Assembly (NCBI GenBank): GCA_014361085.1
Contig: JACIWG010000055.1
Span: forward strand, 1-9,241
Direction: 5' to 3'
DNA from: Nitrososphaeria archaeon
GTDB taxonomy: Archaea > Thermoproteota > Nitrososphaeria > JACIWG01
DNA length: 9,241 nucleotides
This document shows positions 1 through 5,366 of this stretch, piece by piece (positions within the stretch are counted from its first letter, which is position 1; each line of letters begins with the position of its first letter). The notes under the pieces were generated by a model, which was not told the DNA's origin, searched no databases, and saw only the letters and a program-made list of their open reading frames with translations. The position numbers and the translations under genes were made by a program.

Positions 1-57
1 GTTTTTTAAACCATAAGCTTGTTGGCTTAATGCTTCAACAGCATGCTTGCAGGACAT
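1..57 (-). CDS. Possible 5' end of a minus-strand gene cut by the window edge
   Basis: An ATG at 57-55 opens a frame that stays open to the window edge and reads MSCKHAVEALSQQAYGLKN. An in-frame stop lies upstream at 75-73, so this ATG is the only possible ATG start. A TATA-like stretch on the minus strand near 94-102 is at a suitable distance for a short leader. Nineteen residues are too few to recognise a family, and an open frame of this length can occur by chance. Treat it as a candidate start only. Confidence 0.35.
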   Translation of the reverse strand, partial: MSCKHAVEALSQQAYGLKN

Positions 58-114
58 TCTTAATCTAAGTTCCTAAAATTTTTTGACCTTAGATATTATA
101 CAAATTTTGGCAAC

Positions 115-132
115 AAAAATATGGAATAAAAA
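115..132 (-). terminator. Candidate oligo-T terminator of tatA
   Basis: Read on the minus strand, two T5 tracts (132-128 and 119-115) lie 33-50 bp past the tatA stop. Archaeal transcription commonly ends at such U-tracts without a strong hairpin. No hairpin is visible here, so the call rests on the T tracts and their position only. Confidence 0.35.
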
Positions 133-164
133 TTTATAGACTTATCAATTTACAAGTTCTATTA

Positions 165-464
165 TTAGGCAGCCTTCTTTATTTCTTCTCTTAACTGCTC
201 GTCAGTTTTTCCTGTCGGGTCTATTCCAAGAGACTTTGCAGCCTCCTCAAGTTTAAGCCTTTCAGGAGACTTATTCATCTCAGCTTTAGCCTTCTCTATC
301 TCCCTTTCTATCTCCATTTTTCCCCTCTGAAATTCACCCATGGCTTTACCTATGGCTCTAGCGATTTCTGGAATCTTGTTGGCGCCAAATAGTAGTGCTA
401 CAAGTACAATGAGAACCCAGAACCATTCCATGCCAGCGATTTGAAGGACCTTATCCTCTAACAT
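165..464 (-). CDS. tatA: Sec-independent protein translocase protein TatA
   Basis: Small membrane subunit that forms the pore of the twin-arginine (Tat) pathway, which exports folded proteins; it sits in the cytoplasmic membrane. The 99 residues show TatA architecture: a short N-terminus, one hydrophobic helix (about 13-26, MEWFWVLIVLVALLFG), the FG hinge (26-27), an amphipathic helix starting KIPEIARAIGKAMGEF (30-45), and a charged Glu/Lys-rich cytoplasmic tail. The far C-terminus (about 70-97) carries LGIDPTGKTDEQLREEI, which looks like a small separate helical module. The ATG at 464 is preferred to the internal ATG at 431: it follows AAGGTGA (a Shine-Dalgarno match, 4 nt away) and leaves the FG motif close to the usual distance from the N-terminus. 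No tatC or second tatA is in the window. TatA and TatB are hard to tell apart by sequence; archaea usually have TatA only. Confidence 0.9.
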   Translation of the reverse strand: MLEDKVLQIAGMEWFWVLIVLVALLFGANKIPEIARAIGKAMGEFQRGKMEIEREIEKAKAEMNKSPERLKLEEAAKSLGIDPTGKTDEQLREEIKKAA

Positions 465-497
465 TGCGTCACCTTATTTGCTGTCAAAGTTTTGCCT

Positions 498-505
498 TAT
501 ATAAA
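498..505 (-). promoter_or_regulatory. TATA box of tatA
   Basis: Minus strand reads TTTATATA, close to the archaeal box A consensus, preceded by the purine-rich CAAAGA as a possible BRE. It is centred about 37 bp upstream of the tatA ATG, predicting transcription start near 477 and a leader of about 13 nt that holds the GGTGA ribosome-binding site. Confidence 0.6.
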
Positions 506-541
506 TCTTTGATGCTATAGAATATATTAGGTGCGAAAATT

Positions 542-1246
542 TTAGGTTAATATCATGTTGGAGGCTAAAAATGATTTTAGTTCCCAGTTCACTATCTTGA
601 ACATTATCTTTTTTGCAAACTCGAACGTCTTTTCTCTAGAGCCTGTAGCACCAACCATGATAATAAGTCTATTTGATCGGAATATTATGTAGTGGAAGTC
701 GTTTAATGGGTCATAAAAGTATGCACTTTCCTCGCCGAAACCTTGTAAGGGTGTTGGATGATTATTGTATAATGCTATTATAAAATGGTTAATTATATCT
801 TCTACATTATCCCATTTGGGAACCCAGACATATGGAAAAGAGTCGTAGGTTCTTCTATAGCTTATAAAGGATATAATTTCATTGTATGCGACTTTTGCAC
901 CAGAACTGTTTTTGAATAGTAGGGCGATAGATGCTACCCTATACTTTCCTAAGTCTGCCTCCATTCCAGCTGAGCGTATGAAACCTGTTTCTTCGAAAAA
1001 GTTTGCATCAATTTTTGAACCAAATTCTCCTATTGGATAGTCTATAAGCTTAAAGTCCTTACCATTTTCCCTAGACTGGAACCTTTTATACAAAATTTCT
1101 CCTTCAAGGTCTTTTTCACATAAAATTAGCTCATCAACCCTTATATTGTCGGGTAAAATATCTGTTCGAGAAAGAGAAAAAAATATCATAAAAACTATTA
1201 TTAGAATAAGTGTAATCTTTGCCCAACACAATTTTTTATCATCCAT
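542..1246 (-). CDS. Hypothetical membrane-anchored extracytoplasmic protein
   Basis: I do not recognise this family. From the ATG at 1246 it has 234 residues: a short charged N-terminus (MDDKKLCWAK), one strongly hydrophobic segment (about 11-25), then about 205 soluble residues expected outside the membrane. The segment may be an uncleaved signal-anchor; there is no twin-arginine motif, so Sec export is more likely than Tat despite the neighbouring tatA. The soluble part alternates strands and helices; IALLFKNSSGAKVAYNEI (about 107-124), GFGEESAYF (169-177) and HYIIFRSNRLIIMVGA (185-200) recall small secreted domains of unknown function with paired alpha/beta units. That resemblance is an impression, not a match. 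The frame extends upstream to 1315, but a TATA-like TAATATATC at 1285-1277 favours the 1246 start. It is more AT-rich than its neighbours and 77 bp upstream of tatA, which has its own promoter. Confidence 0.7.
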   Translation of the reverse strand: MDDKKLCWAKITLILIIVFMIFFSLSRTDILPDNIRVDELILCEKDLEGEILYKRFQSRENGKDFKLIDYPIGEFGSKIDANFFEETGFIRSAGMEADLGKYRVASIALLFKNSSGAKVAYNEIISFISYRRTYDSFPYVWVPKWDNVEDIINHFIIALYNNHPTPLQGFGEESAYFYDPLNDFHYIIFRSNRLIIMVGATGSREKTFEFAKKIMFKIVNWELKSFLASNMILT

Positions 1247-1276
1247 AATGTTACACTCAAACATCCTAGAGGACAG

Positions 1277-1285
1277 ATATATTAG
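1277..1285 (-). promoter_or_regulatory. Candidate TATA box for the hypothetical membrane protein
   Basis: Minus strand reads TAATATATC, centred about 35 bp upstream of the ATG at 1246. It predicts a transcription start near 1256, which would exclude the upstream in-frame starts at 1264 and 1315. The match is moderate in an AT-rich region. Confidence 0.35.
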
Positions 1286-1353
1286 TATCTTTTTGGAGAG
1301 AAAAATTGGTAACATTAATTTTTTGTCACTTAATACTAAAATTTAGTTCGAAG

Positions 1354-1441
1354 CGCCGGGAGTGGGATTTGAACCCACGCCACCCGCTGAGGAGTGACAG
1401 GCTCTCAAGGCCTGCGCATTGGTCCACTCTGCCATCCCGGC
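1354..1441 (-). tRNA. tRNA-Ser(UGA): tRNA-Ser, anticodon UGA
   Basis: An 88-nt class II tRNA folds completely by hand. The acceptor stem is GCCGGGA/TCCCGGC with discriminator G, a serine identity base. The D stem is GCA/TGC. The anticodon arm is CAGGC, loop CTTGAGA, GCCTG, which puts TGA at positions 34-36 and so reads UCA codons. The variable arm has 19 nt with a 5-bp stem (CACTC/GGGTG), and the T arm is GTGGG TTCAAAT CCCAC. No intron is present. CCA is not encoded (CTT follows the discriminator), so maturation needs a tRNase Z and a CCA-adding enzyme, both encoded in this window. The long variable arm could suggest Leu, but the anticodon and discriminator say Ser. It is transcribed away from archease; a T5 tract about 50 nt downstream (1305-1301) is a possible terminator. 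Confidence 0.95.
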
Positions 1442-1470
1442 TTCCTTCTATTCATAGCCTTAGCTTTAAG

Positions 1471-1478
1471 TATAAATA
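1471..1478. promoter_or_regulatory. TATA box between tRNA-Ser and archease, probably used in both directions
   Basis: TATAAATA on the plus strand, TATTTATA on the minus strand. Its centre is about 33 bp from the tRNA 5' end and about 28 bp from the archease ATG, so one element is correctly placed for both divergent genes. On the minus strand GAAAACCA precedes it and resembles a BRE, which favours the tRNA direction. No better separate box for archease is visible, though the weak CTTTAAG at 1464-1470 is an alternative. Confidence 0.55.
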
Positions 1479-1502
1479 TGGTTTTCTTTTTTGTTATTTT
1501 GT

Positions 1503-1931
1503 ATGAGCACATTCTATAGGATTTTGGAGCATGTTTCTGACGCGTATGTTGAGGTTGAAGGTAGGAGTTTGGAGGAATGTTTTTCTAAGGCTGGACTTGC
1601 TGTCGTTGATATTATGGTCGACTTAGATAGCATTTCTCCTGTATCTAGTGTGGATGTTAGGGTTAAAGGGTTTGACCTATACTCTTTGCTTTATAATTTT
1701 CTTGAAGATGTTCTTGTTAAGGTTACTTCTGGAGAGTTTTTACCATGTTCAATGGACGTTAAAATTAGTAGGGATGGAGAAAGCTTTGTGGTTGATGCAA
1801 AATATTATGGTGAAAGTTTTGTTTTAGGCAAACATAGGGCCAAGGTTGAAGTTAAGGCTATAACATACCATCTTATGGAGATTGTTGAGAAAGATGATGG
1901 GTGTGTTGTAAGGTTTTTGCTAGACCTCTAA
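1503..1931 (+). CDS. Archease, activator of the RtcB RNA ligase
   Basis: Cytosolic protein that helps the 3'-phosphate RNA ligase RtcB to be guanylylated and to turn over in tRNA splicing and RNA repair. The 142 residues cover the whole family: the N-terminal LEHVSD (8-13, matching the family H-x-x-D element), the core FLEDVLVKV (66-74), and the C-terminal signature GESFVLGKHRAKVEVKAITY (103-122), ending FLLDL with the conserved Asp at 141. H10, D13 and D141 are the expected metal-site region. The ATG at 1503 gives the usual family N-terminus (MSTFYRILEH); an in-frame TTG at 1491 adds four residues not expected. With the TATA box at 1471-1478 the mRNA would be nearly leaderless. No rtcB is in the window. 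The nearby tRNA has no intron, so the neighbourhood does not imply a direct substrate. Confidence 0.93.
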   Translation: MSTFYRILEHVSDAYVEVEGRSLEECFSKAGLAVVDIMVDLDSISPVSSVDVRVKGFDLYSLLYNFLEDVLVKVTSGEFLPCSMDVKISRDGESFVVDAKYYGESFVLGKHRAKVEVKAITYHLMEIVEKDDGCVVRFLLDL

Positions 1932-1957
1932 TATTTAAATTATATTTACGGGATGTG

Positions 1958-1975
1958 CTATCGTGTTTTTGATAG
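1958..1975. terminator. Small hairpin with T-run between convergent archease and thioredoxin
   Basis: CTATC (1958-1962) and GATAG (1971-1975) can form a 5-bp stem around an 8-nt loop ending in T5 (1966-1970). It sits 27 bp after the archease stop and just before the thioredoxin stop on the other strand. The plus-strand T5 could end archease transcription. The stem is short and AT-rich, so the evidence is weak. Confidence 0.3.
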
Positions 1976-1982
1976 ACTTTAA

Positions 1983-2333
1983 CTAGATACTGAATTCCTC
2001 TTCCTCCTCTTCTGTAATGAATCCTTTTATCATGCTTTCTAATCTTCTTTCAGCTACTGCGCCTACTAAAACTTCTAGTATTGTACCCTCTTTAAATAGT
2101 ATGAATGTTGGGACCGCTGCGATAAAATATTTTGACGCGATTTCAGGGTTTGTGCTTACATCAACTTTTCCTATACTGATCCTTTCTCCATATTTTTTTG
2201 AAATTTTTTCGACAATAGGCGTCATGTGCTTGCATGGATTACACCATGGAGCCCAAAAGTATACTAACGAGTGTGTTTTTCTATTCACAAATTTTTTGAA
2301 ACTTGATTCATCCAGTTCTATTATATCTGTCAT
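1983..2333 (-). CDS. trx: Thioredoxin-family protein with a WCNPC active site
   Basis: Cytosolic thiol-disulfide oxidoreductase. The 116 residues form a single thioredoxin fold: FWAPWCNPCKHMTPI (26-40) with redox cysteines C31 and C34, the KVDVS strand (56-60), and the cis-proline loop AAVPTF (72-77, P75), followed by LFKEG and the last helix. Two points are unusual. The dipeptide between the cysteines is Asn-Pro instead of Gly-Pro, and the buried Asp of classical thioredoxins (E. coli D26, in VDFWA) is Tyr here (LVYFWA). The protein ends in a Glu-rich tail, TEEEEEEFSI. The ATG at 2333 is chosen over the in-frame TTG at 2342 because of the TATA-like AAAATATT at 2367-2360. It is convergent with archease; no thioredoxin reductase lies nearby. 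It could be a general thioredoxin or a specialised protein disulfide reductase. Confidence 0.9.
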   Translation of the reverse strand: MTDIIELDESSFKKFVNRKTHSLVYFWAPWCNPCKHMTPIVEKISKKYGERISIGKVDVSTNPEIASKYFIAAVPTFILFKEGTILEVLVGAVAERRLESMIKGFITEEEEEEFSI

Positions 2334-2359
2334 CCCGTTCAAGACAGATTTGTCTTTAG

Positions 2360-2367
2360 AATATTTT
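2360..2367 (-). promoter_or_regulatory. Candidate TATA box of the thioredoxin gene
   Basis: Minus strand reads AAAATATT, centred about 31 bp upstream of the ATG at 2333, predicting a leader of only a few nucleotides. It lies in the 98-bp gap between amrS and the thioredoxin gene, which indicates separate transcription. Confidence 0.4.
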
Positions 2368-2431
2368 AATTTTTATTCGACTACCATGAAGTGAGCAGAA
2401 AAATTTTATTTCAAGTGGAGTAGATTTTAGT

Positions 2432-3451
2432 TTAAATGGAGGGCTTTCCAACAATAGGTATCTTTAGCCCACAGTTTGGACACTCATTTTTACTTGTAAG
2501 GTTTATGTTTGAAATGTTAAAATTGTGTCTTGATATTAATTGTATGTGGCAACGTGGACAGTGTGTGTCTTCTAAGCCTTCAAAATAAACATTTTTTACG
2601 TAAACATATTCTAGGCCATGTTCGTAGGCAAGATTTGCTGCAGCCATAAGTGTGTCAGCTGGCGTGGGAGGTCTATCTTGGAATTTGTAGGCTGGAAAGA
2701 ATCTTGCAAAATGTATTGGAACACTTGAGTTTAGTTGGTCTCTTACCCAGTCAACAAACTTTCCTATTTCTTCAAGTGAGTCGTTTATTAATGGAACTAT
2801 AAGGTATGTTAGTTCAAGGTGAACCTTGTTTTCTATAAGATATTTTGCAGCATCAAGGACTGGTGCAAGTGTACCATTACAGTATTTTTGGTATAGTTCT
2901 TCAGAAAAACCTTTTATGTCCAAGTTTACTGCATCAACATATTTTACCAGATCTTTTAACGCATCCAATGTAATGTAGCCGTTTGTAAAGAGTATGTTTT
3001 TCATACCACTTTCTTTACCTATTTTTGAAACATCTTTTACAAACTCGTACCATACTATTGGCTCATTATTTACAAATGAAATTGTGTTTACACCATACCT
3101 TTTTGCAGAATCAACTACATCTTGAGCCGTCATTTCATATGTTATTGTTGAAGCCTGTTTAGCCTGTGATATTCCAAAGTTTTGGCACCATAGGCAATTA
3201 AACGTGCAGCCTACTGATGATATGGCGAAAGTCTTGGTTCCAGGATAAAAATGGTATAGTACTTTTTCTATGGGCTGAATAGATTGAGTGGACAATATAC
3301 CGTAGGAGATGCTGTAGAGTGTCCCATTATAGTTTACTCTAACCCTACAGGCTCCTTCCTCACCATCCTTTAGCACACACATTTTTTGACAGAGCTTACA
3401 TTTAACAAATCCATTCTCTAGGCCCTCGAAATTTTCCGCCCTTTTTATCAT
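2432..3451 (-). CDS. amrS: AmmeMemoRadiSam system radical SAM enzyme AmrS
   Basis: Radical SAM enzyme of the family that occurs with AMMECR1- and Memo-like proteins (AmmeMemoRadiSam system); its substrate is not established, though a role in modification is presumed. The 339 residues show three metal regions. First is an N-terminal cysteine set, CKLCQKMC then EGACRVR (C18, C21, C25, C35). Second is the radical SAM cluster motif CTFNCLWC (C82, C86, C89), followed by FVNNEP (about 126-131), equivalent to the TYNEP element of this group. Third is a C-terminal zinc-ribbon-like pair, CPRC (298-301) and CPNC (324-327). Length and order fit AmrS rather than pyruvate formate-lyase activating enzyme, its closest confusable relative. 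The ATG at 3451 is supported by the TATA-like box at 3482-3489. Neither AMMECR1 nor Memo is in the window; prs lies divergently 44 bp from its start. Confidence 0.9.
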   Translation of the reverse strand: MIKRAENFEGLENGFVKCKLCQKMCVLKDGEEGACRVRVNYNGTLYSISYGILSTQSIQPIEKVLYHFYPGTKTFAISSVGCTFNCLWCQNFGISQAKQASTITYEMTAQDVVDSAKRYGVNTISFVNNEPIVWYEFVKDVSKIGKESGMKNILFTNGYITLDALKDLVKYVDAVNLDIKGFSEELYQKYCNGTLAPVLDAAKYLIENKVHLELTYLIVPLINDSLEEIGKFVDWVRDQLNSSVPIHFARFFPAYKFQDRPPTPADTLMAAANLAYEHGLEYVYVKNVYFEGLEDTHCPRCHIQLISRHNFNISNINLTSKNECPNCGLKIPIVGKPSI

Positions 3452-3460
3452 ACCTTAACG

Positions 3461-3469
3461 CTTATTTAG
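3461..3469 (+). promoter_or_regulatory. Candidate TATA box of prs-rnz
   Basis: CTTATTTAG on the plus strand, centred about 31 bp before the prs ATG at 3496, predicts transcription start near 3490. It lies where amrS transcription should begin on the other strand, so the two divergent promoters interlock. Confidence 0.4.
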
Positions 3470-3481
3470 TGTACTGGATGC

Positions 3482-3489
3482 TTATAATA
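3482..3489 (-). promoter_or_regulatory. Candidate TATA box of amrS
   Basis: Minus strand reads TATTATAA within CTATTATAAG (3490-3481), centred about 34 bp upstream of the amrS ATG at 3451. It overlaps the expected start region of prs transcription. Confidence 0.4.
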
Positions 3490-3495
3490 GTATCT

Positions 3496-4389
3496 ATGAG
3501 CGGGAGAAATTTTGCATTAATAGCTGGACCAAGTTCAATAAACTTTGCAAGGTCCATGGCTAAACAGATGGAGTGTGAAGTGGTTGACGTAGAGTTTAAA
3601 GAGTTTCCTGACGGAGAAAACTATTTTAGGATCGTTTCCGATGTTAGGGGAAAAAATGTTTTAATCGTACAATCCCTTTATCCTCCAGTAGACCAGCATC
3701 TTATACAACTTCTTTTTCTATCAAAAAAGGTTACTGAATTAGGTGGATTCGTTTACGCAATATGCCCCTATCTAGGCTACTCGAGACAGCACAGGGAATA
3801 CCTTTCAGGAGAGGTTGTAAGCTTAAAGGTTGTAAGCCATCTTATGGCAAGCGCTGGAGTGAGAAGGCTACTTACAGTCGATATACATAATGTTGAAGGC
3901 TTAGGACTTTTCACCTTTCCAGCATTTAGTGTTTCAGCAATACCGGTTATAGCAGAATATGTTCAAAGGAACGAGGACTTGAGTGATGCGATAATAGTTT
4001 CCCCGGACTTTGGAAGCTCTACTAGAGTTGAGAACTTTTCTAAACTTGTTAACAGACCATACTATGTTTTTGAAAAGGAGAGGGATAAGGTTACGGGCGA
4101 GGTGAAGGTTAAGGCGCTTCAGCTTGATTTAGAGGGAAAAGACGCGTATATTGTTGATGACATGATTTCTTCTGGTGGAACAGTTGTTAAGGCTGCTAGA
4201 GCGTTAAAGAGTTTTGGTGTCAAAAGGATTGTTGCAGTATGCGTGCATCCGGTTCTTGCAGCCGGTGCAGTAGAAAAAATGTTTGAGGCTGGTGTTAATA
4301 AGATTATAGCATCAAATACTATAGAAAACAAGTACGGTATAGTTGATGTTTCGAGCACGGTAGTAAATTATCTTATGCTTCTTGGATGA
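3496..4389 (+). CDS. prs: Ribose-phosphate pyrophosphokinase (PRPP synthetase)
   Basis: Makes 5-phosphoribosyl 1-diphosphate from ribose 5-phosphate and ATP, the precursor for nucleotides, histidine and tryptophan; cytosolic. The 297 residues contain the family landmarks in order: EFPDGE (36-41), the ATP-site stretch PYLGYSRQHR (91-100), the metal-site DIH (129-131), SPDFGSSTR (169-177), and the PRPP-binding loop IVDDMISSGGT (219-229). The length matches archaeal enzymes, which are shorter than bacterial ones. I start at the ATG at 3496 (MSGRNFALIAGPSS), which matches the usual N-terminus and the TATA-like box at 3461-3469; the in-frame ATG at 3478 and GTG at 3469 would add six or nine non-conserved residues. 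Its stop overlaps the tRNase Z start (ATGA), so the two are very likely one transcript with coupled translation. Confidence 0.95.
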   Translation: MSGRNFALIAGPSSINFARSMAKQMECEVVDVEFKEFPDGENYFRIVSDVRGKNVLIVQSLYPPVDQHLIQLLFLSKKVTELGGFVYAICPYLGYSRQHREYLSGEVVSLKVVSHLMASAGVRRLLTVDIHNVEGLGLFTFPAFSVSAIPVIAEYVQRNEDLSDAIIVSPDFGSSTRVENFSKLVNRPYYVFEKERDKVTGEVKVKALQLDLEGKDAYIVDDMISSGGTVVKAARALKSFGVKRIVAVCVHPVLAAGAVEKMFEAGVNKIIASNTIENKYGIVDVSSTVVNYLMLLG

Positions 4390-5366
4390 ATACTATGAGC
4401 TTGAAGGTTGTCTTTCTTGGAACGTCCTCAGCGATACCTGTATTGCATAGAAGCTTTCCAGCGATAGCAGTTTTAAGAAAGGATGAGGTTATTCTAGTTG
4501 ACTGTGGTGAGGGAACGCAGCGTCAAATGGCCGTAGCAAAAATAGGGTTTTGTAAAAGGATGAAGATTCTGATAACACATCTTCACGGGGACCATGTTGG
4601 TGGGCTGCCAGGACTTTTGCAGACAATGAGCATGCTTAAGAGAAAAAGAATGCTTCAAATTTATGGCCCCAGAGGTATAGTTGGTTTTGTTAAGAGCTTT
4701 CTAAAGTATTTGAAGGTTGAGTTGGGATATGAGCTTGAATTAAACGAGGTTAGGGAAGGTGTTTTTGTTAGAGAAAAGGAGTATGAGATTATTGCAAAAA
4801 GGACTGTGCATTCTATTGGAGGATACAGTTTCCTCTTAAGAGAATATCCTAGACCTGGAAGGTTTAATGTTGAAAGAGCAAGAGAACTTGGAATACCTGA
4901 GGGACCCCTATGGCATATGCTTCAGGAGGGAAAAGAGGTTACTGTAAATGGAAGGGTTATAGAGCCTAGCATGGTTTTAGGGCCGCCGAGGCCTGGTAGA
5001 ATAGTAGGATTTTCAGGTGACACAATACCATATAGGTCTCTTTCAAAGTTCTTTAAGAATGTAGACCTACTGGTTTTTGAGGCGACATACTCTGAAATGG
5101 ATAGTGTTAAGGCTAGAGAGAACATGCATTCAACTTCTGTGGATGCTGCAAAAATTGCTTCAGAAGCAAAAGCTAAAATGCTTGCACTCGTACACTTGAG
5201 TGCAAGATACAATGATCCAACAATAATATACTTGGAGGCTAAAAAGTATCATGATAATGTTGTTGTCCCAGCAGACCTTGATGTTATCGAGGTACCGTAT
5301 CCTGATTCAGGTGAAGGGTTTAGGGTTTACAGCTTAAAAGATTCCTTAAAATCTGCAGAGACGTGA
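4386..5366 (+). CDS. rnz: Ribonuclease Z (tRNA 3'-processing endonuclease)
   Basis: Zinc endonuclease of the metallo-beta-lactamase fold that cuts the 3' trailer from pre-tRNA, leaving the end to which CCA is added. The 326 residues carry all expected elements: FLGTSSAIP (10-18), VDCGEGTQRQ (38-47, the tRNase Z version of this loop), THLHGDHVGGLPG (64-76, the H-x-H-x-D-H zinc motif with H65, H67, D69 and H70), the RTVHS histidine (about residue 140), PGRFN and LGIPEGP around 155-175, FSGDT, NMHSTS and LVHLSARY. It is complete with no lost ligand. Translation starts within the prs stop; a second ATG at 4395 is an alternative. The last 47 bp overlap the convergent TIM-barrel gene, and a perfect inverted repeat lies inside the LVHLSARY coding region. 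Its product should process CCA-less tRNAs such as the tRNA-Ser here. Confidence 0.96.
   Translation: MNTMSLKVVFLGTSSAIPVLHRSFPAIAVLRKDEVILVDCGEGTQRQMAVAKIGFCKRMKILITHLHGDHVGGLPGLLQTMSMLKRKRMLQIYGPRGIVGFVKSFLKYLKVELGYELELNEVREGVFVREKEYEIIAKRTVHSIGGYSFLLREYPRPGRFNVERARELGIPEGPLWHMLQEGKEVTVNGRVIEPSMVLGPPRPGRIVGFSGDTIPYRSLSKFFKNVDLLVFEATYSEMDSVKARENMHSTSVDAAKIASEAKAKMLALVHLSARYNDPTIIYLEAKKYHDNVVVPADLDVIEVPYPDSGEGFRVYSLKDSLKSAET
5181..5206. repeat. Perfect 9-bp inverted repeat inside rnz
   Basis: CTTGCACTC (5181-5189) and GAGTGCAAG (5198-5206) are exact reverse complements separated by GTACACTT. The repeat lies in the codons for the conserved LVHLSARY segment of tRNase Z. Because the protein sequence is constrained there, the palindrome may be coincidence; in RNA it would form a stable hairpin within the coding region. 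Confidence 0.55.

Noticed and set aside
1354..1441. tRNA-Leu suggested by the long variable arm
   Set aside because: The 7-nt loop CTTGAGA puts TGA in the anticodon positions and the discriminator is G, both serine features.
1146..1506. Two short plus-strand frames (1146-1346 and 1306-1506)
   Set aside because: They run antisense to the hypothetical gene start and straight through the tRNA; their peptides have no protein-like pattern.
2017..2394. 125-codon plus-strand frame
   Set aside because: Antisense shadow of the thioredoxin gene, whose protein matches a known family over its full length.
4119..5212. Minus-strand frames at 4119-4358 and 4922-5212
   Set aside because: Shadows of prs and rnz; both plus-strand proteins carry complete catalytic motifs there.
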